Positions 1-10,092 of a stretch of 64,000 nt of DNA are shown piece after piece. Below the pieces are notes generated by a model that saw only the letters and a program-made list of their open reading frames with translations, ran no database searches and was not told the DNA's origin. The first letter of the stretch is position 1; every line of letters begins with the position of its first letter. The translations under genes and the position numbers were made by a program. Source of the DNA: an uncultured Sphingomonadaceae bacterium (GTDB lineage Bacteria; Pseudomonadota; Alphaproteobacteria; Sphingomonadales; Sphingomonadaceae); assembly GCA_913060895.1 (NCBI GenBank), contig CAJXSN010000002.1, positions 1 to 64,000 of the forward strand, read 5' to 3'.

Positions 1-539
1 ACCCGCGGGCGCGCAGCGATGCCTATGGCAGCCGGATCAACCGCTCGCACTCGCCACTGCTCGCCAATAGCGTGCCGTGGATCTCGATCGTCATCGGGTC
101 GGTTTTGCCGGTCTTCCCGATTGCCGCCGGCCTCCCGATGATGCCGCCCTTCGGCCTGCTCATGCTGCTCGCCTGGCGGCTGGTGCGGCCCGGATTGATG
201 CCCGTATGGGCGGGCATTCCGCTGGGCTTGATCGACGATCTCTACAGCGGGCAACCCTTCGGCTTCGCGATCATGACATGGTCGCTGATCATGCTCGGCA
301 TCGAGCTGATCGAGGCGCGGCTGCCGTGGCGTGCGTTCTGGCAGGATTGGTTCACTGCGGGTATACTGATACTCGGGTACCTCGTCGCCGGATGGCTGTT
401 CTCCGGCGGCCAACCGACCTTCCATTCGCTCATGGCCCTGGTTCCGCAGCTCGTGCTCACCATTCTCTTCTTCCCCATCGCAGCGCGGCTGGTCGCGGTC
501 CTCGACCGTACCCGTCTCAAGCGCTGGAGGGCACGCTGA
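1..539 (+). CDS. mreD: Rod shape-determining protein MreD (5' end outside window)
   Basis: Integral inner-membrane protein of the elongasome, which links MreB/MreC to the peptidoglycan synthases. The reading frame is open from base 3 with no ATG in it before the SPLLANSVPWISI segment. That segment looks like a normal MreD N-terminus, so the start probably lies just outside the window and about 178 codons are visible. Several hydrophobic segments are seen (for example VIGSVLPVFPIAAGLP and GILILGYLVAGWLF), as expected for a 5-6 pass protein. The GTG at 72 is only the first start-like codon and would cut off conserved residues. The stop (537-539) overlaps the mrdA ATG by one base, so the two are likely translationally coupled. 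Confidence 0.9.
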   Translation, partial: PRARSDAYGSRINRSHSPLLANSVPWISIVIGSVLPVFPIAAGLPMMPPFGLLMLLAWRLVRPGLMPVWAGIPLGLIDDLYSGQPFGFAIMTWSLIMLGIELIEARLPWRAFWQDWFTAGILILGYLVAGWLFSGGQPTFHSLMALVPQLVLTILFFPIAARLVAVLDRTRLKRWRAR

Positions 540-2605
540 TGCGGTTGCGCAAGCGCGCGCGCCCGCGCGAAGTCGTCACCCAGTCGACGCTCGAGAACGC
601 CTTCGACCGGCGGACCTTCGTCATCGGCACCGCGATGGGCGGGCTCGGCGTGCTGCTGGCTGCGCGAATGGGCTACATCGCCATCGCCGAGAACGAGAAA
701 TACGAGCTCGAGAGCGAGAGCAACCGGGTCAATCTATCGCTGATCCCGCCGCGGCGTGGCTGGATCCTCGATCGCAATGGCGCCCCCCTCGCCTCGAACG
801 AGGCCGATTTTCGTGTCGATCTGATCCCCGAGCGGTTGACCGATCCCGAACGGCAGGTGGATGTGCTGGGCGATCTGCTGGGCCTGGACGAAATCCGTAA
901 AGTGGATCTGCTGGACGAAATTGCCAAAGGCACCAGCTATCAACCGATCGAAGTTGCAAGCGGGCTGGAGTTCGAACAGTTTGCCGCTGTCAGCCTGCGT
1001 CTGCCGGATTTGCCCGGGGTAATCCCCCAGCGCGGCTTCTCCCGCTATTATCCCACCGGTGCCAGTGTCGGCCATCTGATCGGCTATGTCGGCATCGCCA
1101 ATGCGGAAGAATACGAGCAAGAGCGCAATCCGCTGCTGATCACGCCCGGATACAAGATCGGCAAGGACGGGCTGGAGAAGGAATTCGAACAGGTCATCCG
1201 CGGCGAGCCGGGGGCGCGCCGTGTGGAAGTTACCGCCTCGGGGCGGATCGTACGCGATCTGGAAACTCGGCCCGACGTTCAGGGCAATCCGTTGCGGACC
1301 ACTATCGATGGTCCGCTGCAGGACTATGCAGCGCGCCGGATTGGTCTGGAAAGCGGCTCCGTCGTAGTGATGGATTGCGAAACCGGCGATCTCCTGTGCA
1401 TGGCATCCATGCCCAGTTTCGACCCCAACAGCTTTTCTGCCGGCATTGGTAGCCTGGAATATTCCATGCTGCGTGAAAACGACCGTGTCCCTCTGCGCAA
1501 CAAGGTCTTGAAAGGTCTGTATCCCCCTGGATCGACAGTGAAGCCAATGCACTCACTGGCCTTCCTGAAAGCCGGTGTCGATCCGAACGAAACGATTTCC
1601 TGTTCAGGCGGACGGCGTATCGGGAACCGGTTCTTCAACTGCTGGAGCAATCACGGCAGCGTAGATATGGCCAAGAGCATCTATCAAAGTTGCGACAGCT
1701 ATTATTACCATTTCGCCCAAAAGATCGGTTTCGATAAAGTGGCCCAAATGGCCCGTGATTTCGGTTTGGGGCAGGAATACGATCTGCCCGTGGCGAGCCA
1801 GTTTTACGGTACCGTGCCCGACCCGGCGTGGAAGCTGAAAAAATACGAGCGCAAGTGGGAGCCGTTCGACACGGTCAATTCCTCTATTGGTCAGGGATAT
1901 TATCTCACCAGTCCGCTGCAACTGGCAGTGATGTCGACTCGTCTGGCAACCGGCAACATGGTGATGCCGCGGATGCTGATGTCTTCCAAAACGCCGACCT
2001 TCAAAAGCGAGGGCTTCAGCGCGGAGGATATGGCCTATGTCCGCCAGGCAATGAGCGATGTTGTCAACGGTCCGGGCACGGCAGGGCGTGCCCGCCTTCC
2101 GCTCGACGATGTGAAGATGGCCGGTAAAACCGGAACGGCACAGGTCGTCAGCCTCAGCGTGTCCGACGGGCGGTCCGGCCCGTGGAAATACCGCGATCAC
2201 GGCCTGTTCGTTTTCTTCGCGCCGTTCGACAAACCCAAATATGCAGGCGCGGTTGTGATCGAACATGGTGGGGGTTCGGGCGCAGCCTACCCCATCGCGC
2301 GCGATGTCATGACCTTCCTGTTCGATCCTGCGAAGGGCATGGACGCCCTGCGCGGGTACGAGAAACAATGGGGCGGAACGGCGCAGCAAAGGCTGGAGCG
2401 CAACTATGCCGCTTATACGCAGGCCGCCGGAGAAACGGTTCGCCCGATCCCGGAGCGGAACGAGAACATCACCGACCGTGTGGATGCAGAGGCCCGTGCG
2501 GCTGCGGCCCAGCAAGAGGCGATTGCGGAGGAAGTTCGCGCATCGCGCCCGGCAGAAGGCCGTTCAGGTTCACCGCCCCCGTCGCCAGCCGCAGGGGTGC
2601 CCTGA
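539..2605 (+). CDS. mrdA: Penicillin-binding protein 2 (elongation transpeptidase)
   Basis: Class B PBP that cross-links lateral-wall peptidoglycan in the periplasm, partnered by RodA. 688 residues. A short basic cytoplasmic tail is followed by one membrane anchor (about residues 26-48), then a dimerisation domain with the PPRRGWILDRNG motif. The transpeptidase domain carries STVK at 332-335 (nucleophile Ser332), SCD at 384-386 (SxN-equivalent; SAD in E. coli PBP2) and KTG at 530-532. The C-terminal about 60 residues are Ala/Glu/Pro-rich and probably disordered. The open frame runs upstream to 77 but would overlap mreD wholly. The ATG at 539 overlaps the mreD stop and gives the expected N-terminus. 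Its stop overlaps the rodA ATG (TGATG). Confidence 0.95.
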   Translation: MRLRKRARPREVVTQSTLENAFDRRTFVIGTAMGGLGVLLAARMGYIAIAENEKYELESESNRVNLSLIPPRRGWILDRNGAPLASNEADFRVDLIPERLTDPERQVDVLGDLLGLDEIRKVDLLDEIAKGTSYQPIEVASGLEFEQFAAVSLRLPDLPGVIPQRGFSRYYPTGASVGHLIGYVGIANAEEYEQERNPLLITPGYKIGKDGLEKEFEQVIRGEPGARRVEVTASGRIVRDLETRPDVQGNPLRTTIDGPLQDYAARRIGLESGSVVVMDCETGDLLCMASMPSFDPNSFSAGIGSLEYSMLRENDRVPLRNKVLKGLYPPGSTVKPMHSLAFLKAGVDPNETISCSGGRRIGNRFFNCWSNHGSVDMAKSIYQSCDSYYYHFAQKIGFDKVAQMARDFGLGQEYDLPVASQFYGTVPDPAWKLKKYERKWEPFDTVNSSIGQGYYLTSPLQLAVMSTRLATGNMVMPRMLMSSKTPTFKSEGFSAEDMAYVRQAMSDVVNGPGTAGRARLPLDDVKMAGKTGTAQVVSLSVSDGRSGPWKYRDHGLFVFFAPFDKPKYAGAVVIEHGGGSGAAYPIARDVMTFLFDPAKGMDALRGYEKQWGGTAQQRLERNYAAYTQAAGETVRPIPERNENITDRVDAEARAAAAQQEAIAEEVRASRPAEGRSGSPPPSPAAGVP

Positions 2606-3723
2606 TGAGCTCCATCATTCCTGCCCCTATCGCGCGCCAGCCATGGGGCATGTTGATACCGTTGCTGGTGCTGACCGGATTTGGCGGACTGGTGCTGTTT
2701 TCCGCAGCAGGGGGCAGCCTCCAGCCATTTGCGCTGTCGCACTGGATACGCTTCGGCGTCTTTCTGGTTATGGCTTCGGTGCTGGCGATGTTTCCGCGTG
2801 ATCTGGCGCGCTTCGCTGCCTATCCGGTTTACGGCATCATCCTGCTGTTGCTTTTGGCTGTCGAAGTCATGGGGACGCTGGGCGGAGGGTCGCAGCGCTG
2901 GCTTGAACTCGGCTTCATGCGGCTCCAGCCATCCGAGCTGATGAAGCCTGCCATTGTGCTTGTGCTGGCGCATTTCTACGCTTCGTTACCCACCGGCATG
3001 ATCAATGGCTGGCGCGCGCTGTTGCCCGCTTGCGGACTGGTCGCAGCGCCGATGGCACTGGTGCTGATGCAGCCCGATCTTGGCACGTCATTGGCCATCG
3101 CTTTCGGCGCCGGGGTTGTCATGTTCCTGGCCGGTTTGCCGCTCAAATGGTTTATAGGAGGCGGGGCCGTGGCTGCCGCTGCCATCCCGCTGGCCTATTT
3201 CTTCGGGCTGAAGCCTTATCAGCAGCAGCGGGTGACGACGTTTCTCGATCCCGAGAGCGATCCGCTGGGCACAGGATATCACATCACCCAGTCGAAAATT
3301 GCCATCGGTTCTGGCGGCCTGTTCGGCAAAGGTTTCAATGAAGGGTCGCAAAGCCATCTGAATTATCTGCCCGAGCCGCATACCGATTTCGTTTTTGCCA
3401 CTATGGCTGAAGAATGGGGCCTGATGGGCGGCATCTTTGTCCTTGCGGCCTTCGGGGCGATTCTTGGCTGGGGCTTGAAAGTGGCGCGCAATGCAGAGGA
3501 CCGCTTCGACCGGCTACTCGCCGCCGGAATGACGGCGACGATATTCTTCTACGTTTCCATCAACCTGTTGATGGTAATGGGGCTTGCTCCTGTAGTCGGT
3601 ATTCCCCTGCCGTTTATGAGTCATGGCGGGTCTTCGATGATGACCAATATGATCTGTATTGGCAGCCTGCTGATGGTGCATCGCTGGAACCGTAAGAAGC
3701 GTGGCAGCGGGCTGTCGGACTGA
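2605..3723 (+). CDS. rodA: Peptidoglycan glycosyltransferase RodA
   Basis: SEDS-family polymerase that builds glycan strands during elongation with PBP2. 372 residues, about ten hydrophobic segments. Family signatures visible are MQPDLGTSL (the conserved Asp region), the long periplasmic loop with GGSQRWLELG near the N-terminal third, and LPEPHTDFVFATMAEEWG and PFMSHGGSSM near the C-terminus. The open frame continues upstream inside mrdA. The ATG at 2605 shares its A with the mrdA stop and is the natural coupled start. It is the last gene of the mre/mrd run; the next gene is a tRNA after about 150 bases. Confidence 0.95.
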   Translation: MSSIIPAPIARQPWGMLIPLLVLTGFGGLVLFSAAGGSLQPFALSHWIRFGVFLVMASVLAMFPRDLARFAAYPVYGIILLLLLAVEVMGTLGGGSQRWLELGFMRLQPSELMKPAIVLVLAHFYASLPTGMINGWRALLPACGLVAAPMALVLMQPDLGTSLAIAFGAGVVMFLAGLPLKWFIGGGAVAAAAIPLAYFFGLKPYQQQRVTTFLDPESDPLGTGYHITQSKIAIGSGGLFGKGFNEGSQSHLNYLPEPHTDFVFATMAEEWGLMGGIFVLAAFGAILGWGLKVARNAEDRFDRLLAAGMTATIFFYVSINLLMVMGLAPVVGIPLPFMSHGGSSMMTNMICIGSLLMVHRWNRKKRGSGLSD

Positions 3724-3750
3724 CCGGACGCGATATACACCGCGTTGCCG

Positions 3751-3767
3751 ACCCATGCGTCCACCAC
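3751..3767 (+). repeat. Short copy of the tRNA-Lys 3' end
   Basis: The bases accca-tgcgtccaccac repeat the end of the tRNA-Lys gene (accca-ag-tgcgtccaccac at 3937-3954) about 190 bases upstream of it. It could be a remnant of a deleted tandem tRNA or an old integration scar at the tRNA 3' end. It is only about 17 bases with a 2-base gap, so chance is not excluded. No integrase or other mobile gene is nearby. Confidence 0.35.
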
Positions 3768-3877
3768 GGCTTCCCCTTGCAACGTATCGCCAAGTCGCTA
3801 TGTGCAGCGCTCCGCAGCGCAAGGCTTGATTCGACCGGCCTGTAATCGCCGCTTTTCCGGCGGATATCGTGAAGTGT

Positions 3878-3953
<76 letters not shown>

Positions 3954-4026
3954 CCACCCTTCAGCGTGATTTTCCTCTCTGGAACCTCATAAGCCGGGAT
4001 GGATATTTGCGCCCACTGCAAACGGA

Positions 4027-4061
4027 TCACATTGAATTGACACCGTCACATTGAAATGTGA
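4027..4061 (+). promoter_or_regulatory. Promoter with operator-like TCACATT repeats before ribBX
   Basis: Three copies of the half-site TCACATT lie just before the start codon: direct copies at 4027-4033 and 4046-4052, and an inverted copy (AATGTGA) at 4055-4061. The last two form a 16-base perfect palindrome around GA. A consensus -35 hexamer TTGACA sits at 4037-4042 between the direct copies; a -10 is weak (near 4059-4065). The downstream protein itself begins with a helix-turn-helix, so self-binding is plausible but not shown. No FMN riboswitch-like structure was seen. Confidence 0.55.
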
Positions 4062-4070
4062 TGACGGGGT

Positions 4071-5318
4071 ATGACACAAATATCCATCGACCGCGTTCGC
4101 ACATTTCTCGCCACTGGCACCATGACACGGGCCGGAATGGCCCGCGCTGCTGGTTTGCATGCCAACACACTGCGTGACTGTAACGAGCCTGACTGGAACC
4201 CTACGTCGGAAACTTTGGCCAAGCTGGAGCGGTTGATCGATGCGCAGGACGAGAAGCCCGTGCTGGTTCCTGTCGAGGAAATCATCGAAGAAGCCCGCAA
4301 CGGCCGAATGTACATTCTGGTCGATGACGAAGACCGGGAGAATGAGGGCGATCTGATCATCCCCGCCCAGATGGCGACCCCCGATGCGATCAACTTCATG
4401 GCAACTCACGGCCGCGGGCTTATCTGCCTCGCCCTCGACAAGGCGCGCGTGGAAACCCTTGAGCTGGAACCGATGAGCCGCAACAACCGCGAAAGCATGC
4501 AGACGGCTTTCACGATTTCCATCGAAGCCAAGGAAGGCGTCACCACCGGCATCTCCGCCGCCGATCGTGCGCGGACCGTCTCTGTGGCAATCGACACCAG
4601 CAAGGGGCCGGAAGACATCGTCACACCCGGCCATGTCTTCCCCCTCACCGCCCGCGATGGCGGGGTGCTGGTGCGCGCCGGACATACGGAAGCCGCGGTC
4701 GATATATCGCGCCTGGCCGGTCTAAACCCGGCGGGGGTGATCTGCGAAATTCTCAACGAAGACGGCACTATGGCCCGGCTCGATGATCTGGTTTCGTTTG
4801 CCCGCAAGCACGATCTCAAGATCGGTACGATCCGCGACCTTATCGAATACCGAATGCGCAATGACCATCTGGTAGAGCGCGTCGACGATAGACCGTTCGA
4901 TTCCGATTATGGCGGCCATTGGGGTCTGGTTACCTATCGCAGCACGATTGACGGGCGTGAACACTACGTCCTGCAGAAAGGGCATGTGGTGCCTGGCGAA
5001 CCCACCCTCACCCGCGTTCATCCGATCAGTGTTTTCGATGATGTTCTGGGCCAGCCCGGTCCACGCAAACGCACGCTGCAACGTGCGATGCAGGCCATCG
5101 GTGATCATGGATCAGGAGTGATCGTTATTATCACAGGGCGCCGCGCCGGGGGCGGTTACAGTGAGGAAGACGAGGTCCGCAATGTCGGCATCGGCTCTCA
5201 GATTCTGGCCGATCTGGACATCCGCGAAATGATCCTGCTGAGCAATTCGCAACCCAATGTCGTTGCGATCGAGGGTTATGGCCTGAACATCGTCGATCAC
5301 CATCCCATTCCGGAGTAA
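4071..5318 (+). CDS. ribB: HTH-fused 3,4-dihydroxy-2-butanone-4-phosphate synthase with inactive GCH II-like domain (RibBX type)
   Basis: Makes the four-carbon precursor of riboflavin from ribulose 5-phosphate. 415 residues in three parts. Residues about 1-60 look like a helix-turn-helix (TRAGMARAAGLHANTLR, then PTSETLAKLERLID). Residues about 63-265 are a canonical RibB domain with the metal/substrate motif DDEDRENEGDLI and RAGHTEAAVDI. Residues about 275-415 resemble GTP cyclohydrolase II but lack all three zinc cysteines: the family's HSECLTGD region reads HPISVFDD and RCDCG is absent. That domain should therefore not have GTP cyclohydrolase activity, and a separate ribA must exist elsewhere. 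The ATG follows the TCACATT repeats; ribH starts 3 bases after the stop. Confidence 0.9.
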   Translation: MTQISIDRVRTFLATGTMTRAGMARAAGLHANTLRDCNEPDWNPTSETLAKLERLIDAQDEKPVLVPVEEIIEEARNGRMYILVDDEDRENEGDLIIPAQMATPDAINFMATHGRGLICLALDKARVETLELEPMSRNNRESMQTAFTISIEAKEGVTTGISAADRARTVSVAIDTSKGPEDIVTPGHVFPLTARDGGVLVRAGHTEAAVDISRLAGLNPAGVICEILNEDGTMARLDDLVSFARKHDLKIGTIRDLIEYRMRNDHLVERVDDRPFDSDYGGHWGLVTYRSTIDGREHYVLQKGHVVPGEPTLTRVHPISVFDDVLGQPGPRKRTLQRAMQAIGDHGSGVIVIITGRRAGGGYSEEDEVRNVGIGSQILADLDIREMILLSNSQPNVVAIEGYGLNIVDHHPIPE

Positions 5319-5321
5319 CCA

Positions 5322-7135
<1,814 letters not shown>

Positions 7136-7189
7136 TTATCCTGCGGGGTAAGCGGACGAAACAATCGATTTATGCGAAGGACGACAATC

Positions 7190-7753
7190 ATGGCCACTTC
7201 CACCACCAAGCCCAAAACGAAACGCACAGCCAAAACCACCAAGGATGCCGCTGCAGGCGATGCCGTCGGTGCCGCGGCGGGTTCCGCTGTAAGCGAGCCG
7301 ACCGGCGGAGCGGGCGAAGCAAAAACCCGTTTCAACGCTGCTCTGGATGAAGCCCGCGCCGGTGCCGCCGCTTTGAAGAACGAAGCCACCGACCGAGCAG
7401 CCGCTTATCGCAACCAGGCTGGCGACAAGAGCGGAGAGTACACCGATCAGGCAAAGGCGAAGGCTGGCGAACTTGTGGTCGATGGTAAAGCCAAAGCCAG
7501 CGATGCGATTTCCGCACTGGGCAAAATGGTTGCTGACAATGCAGCCGTTATCGACGAGAATTTCGGGCCTAAGTACGGTGACTACGCTCGCAATGCTTCG
7601 CGTACGCTGCAGGAAAATGCAGCCAAGCTGGAATCCAAGAGCGTGGATGAGCTGAGCGACGATGCGACAGAATTCGTGCGCAAGAGCCCCGGCCTTGCAG
7701 TCGGTCTCGCCGCAGTGGGCGGGTATATGATCGCCCGTCTTTTCCGCCGCTAA
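7190..7753 (+). CDS. DUF883/ElaB-YqjD-like membrane-anchored protein
   Basis: 187 residues. The N-terminus is Lys/Thr/Ala-rich (TTKPKTKRTAKTTKDAAAG). Then come long Ala/Lys/Glu/Asp helices with a repeating amphipathic character, and finally a C-terminal membrane segment (PGLAVGLAAVGGYMIARLF) ending in RR. This is the plan of ElaB/YqjD/DUF883 proteins, which anchor at the inner membrane by the C-terminus and are stress or stationary-phase induced in other bacteria. The ATG at 7190 follows GAAGGA with good spacing; the frame is open further up (7127, 7172) but those starts lack such a site. It heads a four-gene cluster behind an EcfG-type promoter. Molecular function unknown. Confidence 0.7.
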   Translation: MATSTTKPKTKRTAKTTKDAAAGDAVGAAAGSAVSEPTGGAGEAKTRFNAALDEARAGAAALKNEATDRAAAYRNQAGDKSGEYTDQAKAKAGELVVDGKAKASDAISALGKMVADNAAVIDENFGPKYGDYARNASRTLQENAAKLESKSVDELSDDATEFVRKSPGLAVGLAAVGGYMIARLFRR

Positions 7754-7795
7754 TCAACGCGATATTCTATCAACACTGCACCGGAACGGGTGAAC

Positions 7796-8257
7796 ATGCT
7801 GGATAATGCATCGCCCGAGGGGCAAGATAATAAAACGGAGTGGGATGCTGGAAACAGTAATCCCGCTCCGTCTGCTGTGCGCTCCACAGAAACCGATCAG
7901 GAACCTTCGCTGGGAGACGATCTCAGCGCATTGATAGATGACGGCAAAGCCTATGTGGAAGCCGAACTCACCTTCCAGAAAAGCCGCGCATCCTTTGCCG
8001 GACAGGAGGCAAAGGCGGGTATCGGCTTTGCTCTGGCCATGTTCGCCTTGCTGCATCTTGCGCTGATTGGAATAGTCGTCGGCCTGATTTTAGCCTTGGG
8101 GCCCATTGTCGGTTTTTTCCCGGCAACCGGAATTGTGGTTGGTGTGCTGCTGCTATGTACCGCGCTGTTCGGTTGGCTGGCCGTTCGCCGTTTCAAGGGT
8201 ATCAGCAGGGCTTTCGATAACAAGAAGCTCGAAACCTCACCAGGAGACACCGCATGA
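7796..8257 (+). CDS. Phage holin-like superfamily membrane protein
   Basis: 153 residues. An acidic, Asn/Ser-rich N-terminus of about 45 residues is followed by a helix (LSALIDDGKAYVEAELTFQKSRASFAG). Two long hydrophobic segments follow (about 82-104 and 109-131), then a basic end. This matches the putative actinobacteriophage holin III/YqjE-type family, which in proteobacteria usually sits beside YqjD/DUF883 genes and is not a lysis gene. GTG at 7790 is an alternative start two codons upstream. The stop overlaps the next ATG (ATGA at 8254-8257). Confidence 0.65.
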   Translation: MLDNASPEGQDNKTEWDAGNSNPAPSAVRSTETDQEPSLGDDLSALIDDGKAYVEAELTFQKSRASFAGQEAKAGIGFALAMFALLHLALIGIVVGLILALGPIVGFFPATGIVVGVLLLCTALFGWLAVRRFKGISRAFDNKKLETSPGDTA

Positions 8258-8643
8258 AAACCCGCGAGCTCGACATGATTGTCGATCGGGAATTGCGCAA
8301 CGGGGCTCTTGCTTTGGTCAAGGCGGATATTGCCAATGTTAAGCAGGATCTTTCGACGAAAGGGATCAAGGACCGGGTGACACACCGGATGACGGATGGT
8401 GCAGTCGATCTGTTCGAAGATGCCACGGAAATGGCCGACAACAACCGCGGTGCACTGGCCGCGCTGCTGGCCGCGGTCGGCATCTGGTTCGCACGCAATC
8501 CGATCCTTTCGCTTCTTGGTTTAGATCACACTGCACTAGGCGAATTGTTGTCCGGTAATGATGCGTCAGACGCGGATTACGAAACCGATCGTGCCGGTCA
8601 GCGTGGGCAGATGCCATTCGGGCCGGACGATTATACCGGCTGA
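8254..8643 (+). CDS. Small stress-cluster membrane-associated protein
   Basis: 129 residues, overlapping the holin-like gene by 4 bases and so translationally coupled. Charged N-terminal helices (TRELDMIVDRELRNGALALVKADIANVKQDL) precede one moderately hydrophobic segment (GALAALLAAVGIWFARNPILSLLGL, about 65-90). The tail is acidic, Gly/Asp-rich. It resembles the DUF3618/YqjK-like third component often found with YqjD-YqjE pairs, but no diagnostic motif lets me name the family. It probably acts with the two preceding proteins at the inner membrane. Confidence 0.6.
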   Translation: MKTRELDMIVDRELRNGALALVKADIANVKQDLSTKGIKDRVTHRMTDGAVDLFEDATEMADNNRGALAALLAAVGIWFARNPILSLLGLDHTALGELLSGNDASDADYETDRAGQRGQMPFGPDDYTG

Positions 8644-8722
8644 TCGCGCTTTCCCGGCCTTCCCGGAACAGACCTGCCTGCGGTCCATTGATTATACAGA
8701 CACATAAAAACACCGGAGTATC

Positions 8723-9205
8723 ATGATGAGTAGTAAGGAAAAACGAGACGAGTTGCGGGCCAAAATCGAAGCGGGTGAACAGCGTAATGCAGAACGCTCC
8801 GTTGGTGATTATGCCCGTGATGCAAGCGAAGGCGCGACCCGCTTCGTAAAAGAACATCCCGTAGCCGCTGTCGCTGGCGTGGCCGCAGTGGGCCTCGCCA
8901 TCGGCGCCATGACCCGCCCCGGACGCAGGGCAGGCAAGCGTGCAGGAGCGCTGGCCACCTATGCTACCGATATGGGCCTTGCCTATGCCAGCGGCCTGCT
9001 GGATCAGGCAGGTGATGTAGCCCGTGCCGGCGGAGATAGGCTGGAAGATTTCGGCGATGATATTGCGCTTACAGCACGCAAAGCTCGCCGCTCTGCAGTA
9101 TCCACCGCAGGCAACACTCAGGACGATGTCCTCAGCCTGTCGCGCAAGGCCGCACGCCGTGCCGGCCGAAGCTACCGTGATGCCAAGGCGCGGATTGCAA
9201 GCTGA
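8723..9205 (+). CDS. Second DUF883/YqjD-like protein
   Basis: 160 residues. The N-terminal half has the family pattern of a charged helix (KEKRDELRAKIEAGEQRNAERSVGDYARDASEGATRFVKEHP is its overall span), then a short membrane segment (AVAGVAAVGLAIGAMT, about 50-66). Here the membrane segment is internal: a further 95 residues of Arg/Ala/Asp-rich helix follow it. It lies 79 bases after the previous gene. A GGAAC at 8665 has only a poor CATT partner 16 bases on, so a second EcfG promoter is doubtful. ATGATG gives two possible starts; a GGAG sits just upstream. Confidence 0.6.
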   Translation: MMSSKEKRDELRAKIEAGEQRNAERSVGDYARDASEGATRFVKEHPVAAVAGVAAVGLAIGAMTRPGRRAGKRAGALATYATDMGLAYASGLLDQAGDVARAGGDRLEDFGDDIALTARKARRSAVSTAGNTQDDVLSLSRKAARRAGRSYRDAKARIAS

Positions 9206-9228
9206 CCGCACTTTAAAAACGTCAACGC

Positions 9229-9262
9229 GTCGGCGCGGCAGGCATTTGCCTGCTGCGCCGAC
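9229..9262 (+). other. Strong RNA hairpin between stress cluster and DUF4170 gene
   Basis: Arms 9229-9243 and 9248-9262 pair over 15 positions (GTCGGCGC and GCAGGC blocks, one G-T pair) around an ATTT loop. There is no T-run after it, so it is not a canonical terminator. It may end the cluster transcript weakly, protect its 3' end, or act on the DUF4170 gene 79 bases further on. Confidence 0.5.
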
Positions 9263-9341
9263 TGCGTTAAGGGGGATGTGAAAATTCTTTCAGGCGGTCA
9301 GCAACTGGCGCGCTATTATCCTCCCCCCTAGGAACGCAGCA

Positions 9342-9572
9342 ATGGATACGCAGAAAACAAAACAGACCCTTTTTATGGTGATGGGTGGCCGCGTGGACGA
9401 TCCGCGCGAACTGACGTTCAAGGATCCAGAGGGTATTCATGTCGCTGGCGTCTATTCCGATTACGATAACGCTGTGGAAGCATGGCGCGGCAACGCCCAA
9501 CGTACTGTCGATGATGCAGAAATGAAGTACGTCATCGTACCGCTGCACGATATCCTCGATCCCGAAGCCTGA
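9342..9572 (+). CDS. DUF4170 domain protein
   Basis: 76 residues, soluble, acidic. The sequence LFMVMGGRVDDP...VGVYSDY-type pattern (here GVYSDYDNAVEAWRGNAQRTVDDAEMKYVIVPL) matches the small alphaproteobacterial DUF4170 family, of unknown function. An AGGAA site precedes the ATG. It is followed after 9 bases by a GNAT gene, so the two are probably co-transcribed. Confidence 0.75.
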   Translation: MDTQKTKQTLFMVMGGRVDDPRELTFKDPEGIHVAGVYSDYDNAVEAWRGNAQRTVDDAEMKYVIVPLHDILDPEA

Positions 9573-9581
9573 TAAAGCCGC

Positions 9582-10070
9582 GTGGCTTACGCTATCCGTC
9601 CTTATGCCGATGGCGATGCCCCGGCCCTGTCGCTGGTCACGCTGGCGGCTATCGCCACCATAGGCCCCAGGGAATATTCGCAGGAGCAGGTCGCCGCATG
9701 GTCTGCGCGCCATATCCAGCCAGAGCGGATCGCCGGGCGCGTTGCGGCAGGTGACGTGGTGTTTGTGGCGGCCGATCTGGACGACAATCCTGTCGCTTAC
9801 GTCCTGATGGAATCAGATGGCCATGTCGATATGCTCTACAATCACCCCGACCATACCCGCAAAGGATTGGCGGGGCGCCTGCTGATGGAAGTAGAGAACA
9901 AGGCCCGCATGCTCGGCCTGAACCGCCTTTATACCGAGGCAAGCGAAACGGCCCGCGCCGCCTTCGAACGCGCCGGGTACGCAATGGGCGAAAGGCGCGA
10001 TTTTACAATCGAGCACATGCGAAACCCGGTCGCAATTCACAATTACGCGATGGAGAAGCCTCTATCCTGA
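9582..10070 (+). CDS. GNAT-family N-acetyltransferase
   Basis: 162 residues with a GTG start. It shows the GNAT order: N-terminal IRPYADGDAPALSLVTLAA, central strand VDMLYNHPDHTRKGLAGRLLMEVENKAR (acetyl-CoA pyrophosphate-binding Q/RxxGxG/A-like loop, here RKGLAG) and C-terminal LYTEASETARAAFERAGY. The substrate cannot be told; the arrangement is typical of small cytosolic acetyltransferases acting on amines. It is convergent with greA (22-base gap). Confidence 0.8.
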   Translation: MAYAIRPYADGDAPALSLVTLAAIATIGPREYSQEQVAAWSARHIQPERIAGRVAAGDVVFVAADLDDNPVAYVLMESDGHVDMLYNHPDHTRKGLAGRLLMEVENKARMLGLNRLYTEASETARAAFERAGYAMGERRDFTIEHMRNPVAIHNYAMEKPLS

Positions 10071-10092
10071 GGCTGGCCCTGTTCCCAATCGA

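Noticed and set aside
77-538. N-terminal extension of mrdA across mreD
   Set aside because: The extension is a frame-shifted reading of mreD; normal PBP2 starts at 539.
4890-5318. Functional GTP cyclohydrolase II (bifunctional RibBA)
   Set aside because: All zinc cysteines are missing, so the domain is described as RibX-like instead.
8665-8689. Second EcfG promoter before the 8723 gene
   Set aside because: GGAAC is present but the second element is CATT instead of CGTT.
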